35,217 bases of DNA from Gemmatimonadota bacterium (GCA_026705765.1 JAPPAB010000022.1:1-35217), one strand, 5' to 3'; positions 8,663-17,073 are shown, counted from the stretch's first letter. The notes: generated by a model from the letters alone, not told the origin. Made by a program: numbers and translations.

Positions 8663-8920
8663 ATGCCCAAAATCTCGATCAAATTGCCACCTTTAGACGC
8701 CGAAGACACCGTGGAAGTAACGGTGGTGGTAAACGGCAAAAGCAGAAAATACGATTACCGCCTGGAACTCTTCGCCTGGGAGGAACACGCCGAACCCCAC
8801 GAACAGAGAGTCACATGTTTGAAACGGATCGTGGAAAACTACGACGAAGACTGGTCGCTCGTAGAAATTGGCGAACCCTCCGAACACGAGGTATCTATCC
8901 TATTCGAACGCCGCGCATAA
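8663..8920 (+). CDS. Small acidic protein of unknown function in the ABC cluster
   Basis: An 85-residue cytoplasmic protein without signal peptide or membrane segment. I do not recognise a family. The N-terminal half is strand-like with alternating residues (ISIKLPP, VEVTVVVNG, YDYRLELF). The C-terminal half is rich in Glu and Asp with one helix (QRVTCLKRIVENYDED). CGGAG precedes the ATG. It lies 27 bases after permease 2 and 10 bases before ATPase 2, so it is probably translated with them. Its place between permease and ATPase suggests an accessory or regulatory subunit, but that is inference. Confidence 0.75.
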   Translation: MPKISIKLPPLDAEDTVEVTVVVNGKSRKYDYRLELFAWEEHAEPHEQRVTCLKRIVENYDEDWSLVEIGEPSEHEVSILFERRA

Positions 8921-8930
8921 GGAGATAGAG

Positions 8931-9605
8931 ATGATCGAACTAAAAAACATCGAAAAATACTACGAAAACGGCATCGTAAAAACATTCGTACTGCGGCGCA
9001 TTGATCTACAAATCCGCGAAGGAGAATTTGTATCCATCATGGGACCCTCCGGTGCCGGCAAATCAACCCTATTGCACATCCTGGGCATGCTGGACACCGC
9101 CTCGAATGGAGAGTACCATTTTTACAACCGCGCAGTTCACAAACTGGACGAACGCGCATTGACCGAACTGCACCGCGACCACATCGGCTTTGTATTTCAG
9201 AGCTACCATCTCATCGACGAACTAACCGTCTCCGAAAACCTGGAAACCCCCCTCTTATATCAAAAAGTAAAAGGCGCCGAACGCAAAGGCCGCATTGCCG
9301 AAATGCTGGACCGCTTCAACATCGTGGCAAAAAAGCGACTATTCCCCAACCAGTTATCCGGCGGACAACAACAACTGGTGGGCATAGCCCGGGCATTGAT
9401 CACGCAACCAAAATTGATCCTGGCCGACGAGCCAACCGGCAACTTAAACTCGGCAGAAGGCGAGCGGATCATGACCCTGTTCAAACACCTGAATGCCGAA
9501 GGCGTAACCATTGTCCAATGCACGCACTCCGAAAAAAACGCCGCTTACGGAGACCGCATCGTACACCTATCGGACGGATGGTTAGACCGGGATGAGCAGT
9601 TGTAA
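8931..9605 (+). CDS. ABC transporter ATPase 2 (MacB/LolD-type)
   Basis: A 224-residue cytoplasmic ABC ATPase. Walker A is GPSGAGKS (38-45), the Q-loop is Q90, the signature is LSGGQ (142-146), Walker B is LILADE (E167), and the switch is H199 in CTHS. Two positions differ from ATPase 1. The Arg after the signature (QQQR) is Leu149, and the D-loop reads NLNS with Asn173 for Asp. These may lower activity or indicate an asymmetric pair with ATPase 1. The ATG at 8931 is chosen because AAGGAGATAGAG sits right before it; the frame stays open upstream to 8868 but that would run through the preceding gene. A diverged copy of this gene's last 25 codons lies at 10270-10350. Confidence 0.92.
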   Translation: MIELKNIEKYYENGIVKTFVLRRIDLQIREGEFVSIMGPSGAGKSTLLHILGMLDTASNGEYHFYNRAVHKLDERALTELHRDHIGFVFQSYHLIDELTVSENLETPLLYQKVKGAERKGRIAEMLDRFNIVAKKRLFPNQLSGGQQQLVGIARALITQPKLILADEPTGNLNSAEGERIMTLFKHLNAEGVTIVQCTHSEKNAAYGDRIVHLSDGWLDRDEQL

Positions 9606-9658
9606 GCCCTCCAATTAAATTTATCACCCGAACATTTTTAGAGAAAGATGGTGCCAAA

Positions 9659-9724
9659 ATGAAGGAACACGTCGATCCAACACTCGCGAACGAATTGGCC
9701 GAAGGCACGTCAGAAAAAAAATAA
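9659..9724 (+). other. Short frame that may be the displaced N-terminus of the HD oxygenase
   Basis: A 21-codon frame starting with ATG at 9659 and ending TSEKK-stop at 9722-9724. It terminates inside or just after a run of eight A (9714-9721). A shift of -1 within that run (A AAA AAA) would join it to INALFAYMEARG, the sequence directly ahead of the HD-oxygenase frame at 9742. It may be a true N-terminal extension split by a homopolymer indel, a sequencing error, or programmed slippage. It has no family match of its own that I recognise. Confidence 0.4.
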
Positions 9725-9741
9725 ATGCCCTGTTCGCCTAC

Positions 9742-10254
9742 ATGGAAGCGAGGGGCCAATCCTACTACGACGAAGTCGTAACGCAACTCGAACACGCGCT
9801 CCAGTGCGCCAATCTGGCCCAGCTCGCCAATGGAGACGCGATTCAGATAACTGCCGCACTATTGCACGATATCGGCCATTTTCTGATGGACGAACACGCA
9901 GAAAACGCAGATTTCCACACCCAGGACTTTCTCCACGAAGAAGTGGGCGCCGCGTACATAGCGCCCTTTTTTATCGAGGCGGTGACCGAACCGGTGAAAC
10001 TTCACGTTCCGGCCAAGCGATACATCTGCACCACGGATTCGACCTACTACAACACCCTTTCCGAAGCCTCTAAGCATAGTTTCCAACTGCAAGGAGGCCT
10101 CATGTCAGATCGGGAAAGGACCGAGTTCGAAAGCAATCCTTACTACCAGAATGCCGTACACCTCAGGAAATGGGATGATCTGGCCAAGGTGAAGAACCTG
10201 GAAACCCCAGAGCTCGAAACGTACAGGGACGCAGTGGCGCATTGTCTGAAGTAA
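9742..10254 (+). CDS. PhnZ-like HD-domain mixed-valent diiron oxygenase
   Basis: A 170-residue HD-domain protein matching the phosphonate-degradation HD oxygenases. PhnZ oxidatively cleaves 2-amino-1-hydroxyethylphosphonate to glycine and phosphate. The PhnZ metal ligands are conserved with correct spacing: H18, H42-D43 (LLHDIGH), H65, H88 and D145 (WDD). The family's lid pair Y8/E11 before QLEHALQC and the substrate Lys (K92 in AKRY) are also present. The first helix expected in the family (INALFAYMEARG) starts upstream of this ATG, in frame, but no start codon for it exists unless the frame shifts in the A-run at 9714-9721. No PhnY dioxygenase, aminotransferase or phosphonate transporter lies nearby. 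It interrupts an ABC cluster and may have been inserted. It could act on another organophosphonate. Confidence 0.85.
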   Translation: MEARGQSYYDEVVTQLEHALQCANLAQLANGDAIQITAALLHDIGHFLMDEHAENADFHTQDFLHEEVGAAYIAPFFIEAVTEPVKLHVPAKRYICTTDSTYYNTLSEASKHSFQLQGGLMSDRERTEFESNPYYQNAVHLRKWDDLAKVKNLETPELETYRDAVAHCLK

Positions 10255-10262
10255 CGGGTTGC

Positions 10263-10350
10263 CCGACCAATGTCAGAGAAAAACGCCGCTTATGAAGACC
10301 GCATCGTACATCTATCGGACGGATGGTTAGACCGGGATGAACAGCTATAG
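10263..10350 (+). pseudogene. 3' remnant of a second copy of the ABC ATPase gene
   Basis: Bases 10270-10350 encode ATG followed by SEKNAAY and [17 protein letters not shown]-stop, which is the C-terminus of ATPase 2 (9531-9605) with one amino-acid change (Gly to Glu). Six further codons and the stop differ synonymously (for example TAC/TAT, CAC/CAT, TTG/CTA, TAA/TAG), so the remnant comes from a diverged paralogue that had been under purifying selection. The preceding CCAATG also matches after a 7-base deletion. Walker motifs are absent and it is not a functional ATPase. It lies just before permease 3 and probably marks the lost ATPase of that permease. Confidence 0.8.
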
Positions 10351-10415
10351 CCCCGTTTTTACAGTACGCGACAAAACAACAAAATCAATACTTACACCCT
10401 GAATAGGAGAATCCC

Positions 10416-12797
10416 GTGTTTAAGAATTATATCACAATCGCAATCCGCAATTTTTTGGGGCAAAAAACCCATTCCATCATCAATATCGCGGGTCTTTCCG
10501 TGGGCCTAACCTGTAGTTTTTTAATTTTTATGTGGATCGCCCACGAACTCAGCTACGATCAATTCCACGTGGAAGGCGACCGAATCTACCGCCTCATGCG
10601 GCATCATCACGGCATGAATAAGATCTCTACGCTGTCTTCTATCCCGCATCCGAGTGCCAAATTGTTGGAAGAGCGATATCCCGAAGTGACCGAGACCGTG
10701 CTTGTGACCTGGAATCAGCCCATGCTTTTGACGCATGGAGAGCAGACTTTTCGGGACCGCGGATATCACGCTGGACCGGCCTTTTTTAAGATTTTCACCT
10801 TTCCCCTCATCCTGGGCGATCCCGAAACAGTACTTTCGGAACCGGATAATATCGCCATCTCTGAGCGACTGGCCGAGAAGTATTTCGGAGAGGATTGGCG
10901 AAGTATTGCAATGGGGCAAATTTTTGTGGTGAATAACACGCACGCGCTGGTGCAATACGATAACAAAAGTTTTAAGGTGACCGGGGTTTTTGAAAACATG
11001 CCCGTAAATTCGACGCAGCGATATGACTGTATTTTGCCGATGGCATCTTATCTGGCTAATAAACGCAGTTTTTATCAGTGGACGGTAAATCACCTTCGAC
11101 TATACGTTCAGTTGCAAAAGGATGTCAATATCGATCAATTCAATGCCAAGATTAAAAATATCATCAAAGAGAATGATAAGACGGTTACAAGCGATGCTTT
11201 TTTACAACCCTATCAGGATATGCATCTGTATTCCGACTACAGGAATGGCAAGCTGGTTGGTGGTCGAATTGACTATGTGCGGATGTTTATTGTCGTGGCG
11301 GTGTTCATCATCCTGATCGCGAGTATCAATTTTATGAATCTATCGACTGCGCGTTCTACGCAACGCGCCCGGGAAATTGGGATTCGCAAGGCTGTTGGAG
11401 CGCATAAAACCATTCTGATTGGGCAGTTTATGGGAGAATCTCTCCTGATGACCATGTTCTCTGCCATTCTGGCGCTGGTCATGGTCATTTTGGTTTTGCC
11501 GGCGTTTAGCGATTTGGTTAATCAGACGCTCACGACCGACCTGTTCAGTATCGAGATTCTTCTCATCTTTTTTGGCATTGCGATTGTAACCGGTTTGCTC
11601 GCGGGGAGCTATCCCGCTTTTTATCTTTCCAATTTTAATCCCGTCATTGTTTTGCACGGTACTTTTACACCGGGGTCGGGTTCGAGTCAATTGCGCCGGG
11701 TGCTGGTGGTGTTCCAATTCGGTCTTTCTATTTTGCTCATTATCGGCACGCTGACGGTTTATGAGCAGATTGCGTATATGCGAAATAAAGATCTGGGCAT
11801 TGACCGCGATAATCTGGTGTACATGCGGTTGGAGGGGGCAGCTAAGCGGCAGTATGAGGCTTTCAGACACGAACTTTTGCGACAGCCAGGCATTGTCGGT
11901 GTGACCAGTACCGCACATAACCCACTCAGGGTAACGAGTACAGGAACAAATGCCATGTGGGCGGGTAGAGACCCCAATTCAGAACATATTTTTCACAGGT
12001 TTCAGGCCAACTACGATGTGGTCAATACCCTGCAAATGGAGCTTGTTCACGGGCGCGAATTTTCCAGAGATTTTCCCGGCGATCTCAGAAGTTTTATCGT
12101 GAATGAAGAAATGGCCCGGGTTATGGGCATGGAAAACCCGGTTGGTACCCGTCTGCGGTTTGGTCGCGAAGGTCCAATTATTGGTGTGGTTAAAAATTTT
12201 CATTTTCAATCCCTGTACACCGCCATCGAACCGCTGATTATTCTTCTGAGTCCCACCCGGACGGAGTATTTGTTTGTTCGTATTGCCGCGGGACAAACGG
12301 CTGAGGCGATTGCAGGTATTGAGGGGGCATTTAAGAAATTCAATGCGGACCGTGCTTTTGAATTTTCTTTTCAGGACGAACAGTTTGAAAACATGTATCG
12401 CAACGAAAGCACGATGGGCACGCTGGCCACTTTTTTCGCCATTTTCGCCATTTTTATTTCTTGCCTGGGTCTGTTTGGCCTGGCGTCCTATACCGCCGAA
12501 CAACGCACCAAGGAAATCGGCATTAGAAAAGTTCTCGGTGCGTCTATTCCCCATCTCGTCATTCTGCTTTCCAAAGAGTTCATCAGGCTGGTTGTCATCT
12601 CCTTTGCGCTGGCCGCCCCGCTGGCCTATCACTTTATGACCGAGTGGTTAAATGATTTTGCGTACCACACATCTCTGGGCTGGCGCGTCTTTGTTTTCGC
12701 TGGCATCCTGTCTCTGATTATAGCCTGCCTTACCGTGAGCTTTCAAGCGATCAAAGTCGCCATAGCCAATCCCGTTGAGTCGCTGCGGTATGAATGA
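10416..12797 (+). CDS. FtsX/MacB-type ABC transporter permease 3
   Basis: A 793-residue inner-membrane permease with TM1 (about 20-42), a periplasmic domain, a TM triplet with REIGIRKAVGA near residue 318, a fourth TM, a second periplasmic domain, and a C-terminal triplet with KEIGIRKVLGA near 698. GTG is the start, with AGGAGA upstream. Its base composition is unlike its neighbours: the coding strand is T- and G-rich (11461-11520 holds T24, A6, G18, C12 by hand count), whereas the equivalent stretch of permease 4 has more C than G. Together with the ATPase remnant just ahead of it, this suggests a separate origin or a past inversion of this block. No ATPase gene directly adjoins it now. Confidence 0.9.
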   Translation: MFKNYITIAIRNFLGQKTHSIINIAGLSVGLTCSFLIFMWIAHELSYDQFHVEGDRIYRLMRHHHGMNKISTLSSIPHPSAKLLEERYPEVTETVLVTWNQPMLLTHGEQTFRDRGYHAGPAFFKIFTFPLILGDPETVLSEPDNIAISERLAEKYFGEDWRSIAMGQIFVVNNTHALVQYDNKSFKVTGVFENMPVNSTQRYDCILPMASYLANKRSFYQWTVNHLRLYVQLQKDVNIDQFNAKIKNIIKENDKTVTSDAFLQPYQDMHLYSDYRNGKLVGGRIDYVRMFIVVAVFIILIASINFMNLSTARSTQRAREIGIRKAVGAHKTILIGQFMGESLLMTMFSAILALVMVILVLPAFSDLVNQTLTTDLFSIEILLIFFGIAIVTGLLAGSYPAFYLSNFNPVIVLHGTFTPGSGSSQLRRVLVVFQFGLSILLIIGTLTVYEQIAYMRNKDLGIDRDNLVYMRLEGAAKRQYEAFRHELLRQPGIVGVTSTAHNPLRVTSTGTNAMWAGRDPNSEHIFHRFQANYDVVNTLQMELVHGREFSRDFPGDLRSFIVNEEMARVMGMENPVGTRLRFGREGPIIGVVKNFHFQSLYTAIEPLIILLSPTRTEYLFVRIAAGQTAEAIAGIEGAFKKFNADRAFEFSFQDEQFENMYRNESTMGTLATFFAIFAIFISCLGLFGLASYTAEQRTKEIGIRKVLGASIPHLVILLSKEFIRLVVISFALAAPLAYHFMTEWLNDFAYHTSLGWRVFVFAGILSLIIACLTVSFQAIKVAIANPVESLRYE

Positions 12798-12819
12798 CAC
12801 TTAATTTCTGACGTTAAAC

Positions 12820-15222
12820 ATGTTCCAAAACTATCTGAAAATCGCCCTGCGAAATTTGATGCGCCACAAGGGATACTCGCTGATCAATGTACTGGGATTA
12901 TCGGTAGGTGTGGCTTGTTGTGTCCTCATCGGATTATTCATTCACGATGAATTTCGCGTAGATCGGTTTCACAAAAAGAGCGATCGGATCTACAAATTGC
13001 TCCGCGAGATGCGCAACGATGACGGCACCCGCGACATGGGTTTTGGCACATCGGGCGCAGCGGGACCCGCGCTCAAAAAAGACTATTCAGAAATCGAAAC
13101 AGTCGTGCGATACCTGTCGTGGGGCTATATCTGGACCACGTATAAAGACCGCAAATTCAATCAGCGATTCTGTTTGACAGATCCCGATTTTTTGGATGTC
13201 TTCGATTTTGAACTCGTGAAGGGAGATCGCGCGACAGTACTCAAAGAACCGCTTTCCATCCTGGTGACAGAGGCAACCGCGCGGCGATTTTTCGGGGATG
13301 ACGACCCAATAGGAAAAGTGCTTACCGTCGATGATCGGTATATGGGCGGGGTATATACGATTACCGGGGTACTGAAAAACGCGCCTCGACAATCAACCAT
13401 GCAATTTGACATTGTATGTGCAACCGTAAATACCTATTGGACGCGAAACGTATTTGAAAACTGGGCGGTGGATTCAACCTGGCGACCAGCACACAATTAC
13501 ATCTTATTGCGAGAAGGCGCAGATGCGAAAGCACTCGAAGCAAAATTGCCCGAATTCATGGCGCGATACATGGGCGATGAAATCGTCAAAAAGAGCACCT
13601 ATTTTTTGCAGCCCTTAGAGCGAATCTATCTGTATTCCAAAGTGGATTATGGCATCTCATTTCACAGCGACATCACGTATGTGTACCTGTTTGCAATCAT
13701 CGGACTTTTTATTTTACTGATTGCGTGCATCAACTTTATGAACCTGTCAACAGCGCGCTCTGCGCGACGGGCACGCGAAGTCGGATTGCGAAAAGTAGTG
13801 GGAGCCTATCGCGCCCAATTGATCCGACAGTTCTTGGGAGAGACATTTTTGACCGCACTGTTGGCCGGGCTATTGTCGCTAATCATTGTGAAAATTTCTC
13901 TCCCCCTCCTGAACAACTTTGCCAGAAAAACAATAGCACTCGAAGGACAGACCCTGTGGTATGCGATTGCCGGACTATTTGTTTTAACCGTACTGGTAAG
14001 CCTGCTCTCCGGAGGATATCCCGCGCTATTTTTGTCCAGTTTTCGGCCCGTAACAGTACTGAAAGGCACGCTTATTTCGAGTACCAAAAGCGGTCGACTG
14101 CGACAGATCCTCGTGATATTTCAATTTGCGATCTCGACATTTTTAATCGCGGGCACATACACGGTATATCAACAGTTGAATTATGTGCAAAATAAAAATC
14201 TGGGATTTGATAAAGATCTCATGGTCATGACCTATCTATTTTCTACAGATCGGCGATTGACGGATGATTATTTGAATATTAAAAATGAATATCTGAAGCA
14301 CCCAAACATCTTGAAAGCATCGGCATCGCATTCTTCGATGGGATATGGGGGACAACTGGACAGGGTATTTCCCGAAGGCAGGGGAAGTGAAGACTGGCGG
14401 ATGCGCGTCCTGGGCGTGGATGAAGCCTTTTTAGACACCTATAATCTGGAACTCACAGCGGGCCGCAATTTTTCACTATCAGTGACAACCGATACATCTC
14501 AGGCATTTATCCTGAACGAAACTGCCGTGAAGCGATTGGGGTGGACCGAGCCGATAGGAAGGGAGTTCGGATGGGCTGCGCACAACCGGGAAAAAGGCGT
14601 TGTAATCGGCGTGGTAAAAGATTTTCACAACCGGTCGCTACACGAAGTCATTCGCCCAGTGGCGATTGCAATGTGGCAACCCAAGTTCAACGTACTAACA
14701 CTAAAAATTCGCGGTCAGGATATTGATGAAACACTTAAATATATCGGCGAAATGTGGCGAAAATATATCCCCGAAAAGCCGTTTGAGTACCGATTTTTAG
14801 ACGAAAACTTAGCGAACTTTTATCTGGCTGAACAACGGATAGGAACACTTATAACTGTATTTGCCGGGCTGGCGATTATAATCGCGTGTCTGGGCCTGTT
14901 TGGCCTCGCGGCATTTACAGCAGAGCAACGCACCAAAGAAATTGGCATCCGCAAGACCCTGGGCGCATCCGTCCCCAATATCATACGCTTGCTCTCGCGA
15001 GAAGTTGTAATTCTGGTCCTGCTGGCCAATCTAATCGCATTTCCGCTGGCCTATTGGGTCATGAATGAATGGTTGGCAGGGTTTGCGTATCGCATAGATC
15101 TGGGTGCGCTGGTCTTTGTATCGAGCGGATTGCTAACAATGGCAATCGCGATCATGACCGTGAGCACACAGGCGATTCGCGCAGCCCTGACCGATCCAGC
15201 GACAGCATTGCGATATGAATAG
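12820..15222 (+). CDS. FtsX/MacB-type ABC transporter permease 4
   Basis: An 800-residue inner-membrane permease. It has TM1 in VLGLSVGVACCVLIGLFI, a first periplasmic domain, a TM triplet with REVGLRKVVGA near residue 318, a fourth TM, a second periplasmic domain, and a C-terminal triplet with KEIGIRKTLGA near 706. It is the closest paralogue of permease 1: both share RYMGDE in the first periplasmic domain and VNFMNLSTAR or INFMNLSTAR before the signature. It lacks permease 1's extra segment at 559-590. It starts 22 bases after permease 3 and closes the co-directional cluster. No clear terminator follows. Confidence 0.9.
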   Translation: MFQNYLKIALRNLMRHKGYSLINVLGLSVGVACCVLIGLFIHDEFRVDRFHKKSDRIYKLLREMRNDDGTRDMGFGTSGAAGPALKKDYSEIETVVRYLSWGYIWTTYKDRKFNQRFCLTDPDFLDVFDFELVKGDRATVLKEPLSILVTEATARRFFGDDDPIGKVLTVDDRYMGGVYTITGVLKNAPRQSTMQFDIVCATVNTYWTRNVFENWAVDSTWRPAHNYILLREGADAKALEAKLPEFMARYMGDEIVKKSTYFLQPLERIYLYSKVDYGISFHSDITYVYLFAIIGLFILLIACINFMNLSTARSARRAREVGLRKVVGAYRAQLIRQFLGETFLTALLAGLLSLIIVKISLPLLNNFARKTIALEGQTLWYAIAGLFVLTVLVSLLSGGYPALFLSSFRPVTVLKGTLISSTKSGRLRQILVIFQFAISTFLIAGTYTVYQQLNYVQNKNLGFDKDLMVMTYLFSTDRRLTDDYLNIKNEYLKHPNILKASASHSSMGYGGQLDRVFPEGRGSEDWRMRVLGVDEAFLDTYNLELTAGRNFSLSVTTDTSQAFILNETAVKRLGWTEPIGREFGWAAHNREKGVVIGVVKDFHNRSLHEVIRPVAIAMWQPKFNVLTLKIRGQDIDETLKYIGEMWRKYIPEKPFEYRFLDENLANFYLAEQRIGTLITVFAGLAIIIACLGLFGLAAFTAEQRTKEIGIRKTLGASVPNIIRLLSREVVILVLLANLIAFPLAYWVMNEWLAGFAYRIDLGALVFVSSGLLTMAIAIMTVSTQAIRAALTDPATALRYE

Positions 15223-15268
15223 CCGACACCTGTGCGCCTATGAACTGCTATGATTGGTTGATCCGCCG

Positions 15269-15296
15269 ATTCGTCTATTCGTCTATTCGTCTATTC
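15269..15296. repeat. Octanucleotide tandem repeat (ATTCGTCT)x3
   Basis: Three perfect copies of ATTCGTCT (15269-15292) plus a partial fourth (ATTC) lie in the 76-base gap between the convergent permease 4 and PcfJ-like genes. No hairpin with a T-tract was seen here. The function is unknown; it may be a replication-slippage repeat. Confidence 0.8.
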
Positions 15297-15298
15297 CC

Positions 15299-17017
15299 TC
15301 ACACACCACGCGACATAGACAACCCCTCTTGCTCTCGCCACAAATACAACACATGGCGCGACTTCCGCAAATGGCGTTCATACTCCTTGCTAAAATCCCG
15401 ACGCTTGCCACTCGGCGTCCTGCCATTGGGTCGCGCATTGCACTTCCCGCGCGCCTGCGTAATGCTTCGGCTGCCATTTTGCACCGCAATCGTCATCACC
15501 CGATGCGTCTCATTCTCCGGCGTTGTAACCTGCATCGTCCAGATCGATGACCTCCCGGTCTTGCAATTATTCGCATAAGACCCCACGCAGTGGTGCATCT
15601 TGCGTCCCTCGAGGGACAACTCTTTGACCGACAGCAACTCTGTAATCGTCCACCGCTCCTTTTCATTCCCATAATTATCCGTCGCCGTCCAATCCAGCTC
15701 ATTGAGACCCGAAGGCGCCCACACCTTTGCGGGCAAGCGATTCTGCCGCGCCAACTGCCGGTGCCACATCTCGACCTGCCGCAGCAACTTGACCATACTG
15801 CGCCCCTTAATTGAAAAATTCGGCTGCTCGGGCGGCAACTGCACAACCTCCCCACCAACCGTCTCTTCCCGAGGCACGTATTTCTGGTTGTGAATATAAT
15901 CCACAATCGGTCCCACCTCATCGGGATCGAGCATTGGATTATTCACAAAAAAATGCACCACCTTATGCCAGAAATCTTCGCACTCAAAAGACGACCCCAA
16001 CCGCGTACTGTTCACCGCGCGCACCAGCGGCTCTTCCCCGCCAAGCCCCAGAATTTGACCGCGCCGAAACGCCTCGTAAATCGTGTAATCGTGCGGCGAC
16101 TCCAAAAACAAATGCGCCATCTTCTTCGTCAGCGTCAGCGGAACATCTGCCTTGCGGATATTCCCGCCCGTTCCCACATGCACAAACCATCCCTGCTGCT
16201 GCCGCGCCTCGTCTTCCTCGCCGAGAAACCACGCAATATCCATAAACGCGGGCACATCGTACTTCGCGAGCAAATGTCGCGCAAGTGAGCCAAACTGCTT
16301 GCGCCCATTGTGCGAATCTGGCCGCCACTCTGCCGGATCGCGCAACCACCGCTTGTGCCAATGCGCCAGCGCGCCCAAACCCTCGATAAATGTATTGCCA
16401 TCAGAAGGTCCCAGACGCACAATCGCGGGCTTGACGTCAAAAAAATCGCCCCGTTTCTCCACATGAAGCAACAACTGCAACAGCGCGCGCCGTCCCTTGC
16501 GATCTCTCCCCAACCCATCAAAAGCCCGCTGGATCTTTTGCAAATGCGGGCGATTCAACTCCGCCTCCGACAGCTTGCCCTCATAAATCGCCCGAATCGT
16601 CTCCTGCGGCCGCCGCGTGTGATTTTTCATCCTCGCCAAAACCGCATCGCTCTCTATGCGCTCGGCCAAATCGCACTCTTTCTTGCGCTGAGCAACACTC
16701 TTATGCGTCCCCGTACTCAACCCGTGCGCAGTACACCACGCGGTATAATCCGCAACCGTCTTTAACCCCAACGCACTGATATGGCGCACAAATTCCTGCT
16801 CGGCCAACGCCTCATCAATCGCCCGATCTGCCACCTTGCGCTCCTGCCGCCGCTCCTGCCAACTCTTATTCAGCGCCCCATTAAATCCATGGTCCCGACA
16901 CCACGCCTGATATTGCCCCACACTCGTCAACCCCAGCGACCGAATATGCGCCGTCAAATCCGCATTCGCCTTGCCAGCGGCCCCTCTGTGCCGCCTCTTT
17001 TTTCGTTTTGTTGCCAT
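15299..17017 (-). CDS. PcfJ-like protein with a duplicated N-terminal module
   Basis: A 572-residue protein with a PcfJ-like C-terminal domain. The diagnostic stretch is LSLEGRKMHHCVGSY (about 467-481), followed by ANNC and an ITQARG segment. PcfJ was first seen on conjugative plasmids, but its biochemical role is not established and many chromosomal homologues exist. The N-terminus is very basic (ATKRKKRRHRG). It carries two copies of a roughly 34-residue module, HIRSLGL...QYQAWCRDHGF at about 24-57 and HISALGL...DYTAWCTAHGL at about 79-112, offset by 55. I start at 17017 because GGGGG lies five bases upstream; the frame extends 13 codons further to 17056. No PcfK or conjugation genes are nearby. 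It is cytoplasmic, possibly nucleic-acid binding by inference from the basic tail. Confidence 0.75.
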   Translation of the reverse strand: MATKRKKRRHRGAAGKANADLTAHIRSLGLTSVGQYQAWCRDHGFNGALNKSWQERRQERKVADRAIDEALAEQEFVRHISALGLKTVADYTAWCTAHGLSTGTHKSVAQRKKECDLAERIESDAVLARMKNHTRRPQETIRAIYEGKLSEAELNRPHLQKIQRAFDGLGRDRKGRRALLQLLLHVEKRGDFFDVKPAIVRLGPSDGNTFIEGLGALAHWHKRWLRDPAEWRPDSHNGRKQFGSLARHLLAKYDVPAFMDIAWFLGEEDEARQQQGWFVHVGTGGNIRKADVPLTLTKKMAHLFLESPHDYTIYEAFRRGQILGLGGEEPLVRAVNSTRLGSSFECEDFWHKVVHFFVNNPMLDPDEVGPIVDYIHNQKYVPREETVGGEVVQLPPEQPNFSIKGRSMVKLLRQVEMWHRQLARQNRLPAKVWAPSGLNELDWTATDNYGNEKERWTITELLSVKELSLEGRKMHHCVGSYANNCKTGRSSIWTMQVTTPENETHRVMTIAVQNGSRSITQARGKCNARPNGRTPSGKRRDFSKEYERHLRKSRHVLYLWREQEGLSMSRGV

Positions 17018-17073
17018 AAAAACCCCCTGCACCTGTGTCCTATCTCTATCTACCACTCATAAGGATGCACTTA

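Noticed and set aside
8868-8930. Longer start for ATPase 2
   Set aside because: It would run through the preceding small gene; the ATG at 8931 has AAGGAGATAGAG directly upstream and matches the family N-terminus.
10270-10350. Independent 26-residue small protein
   Set aside because: The sequence is the C-terminus of the ABC ATPase and lacks any functional motif, so a gene remnant is a better explanation.
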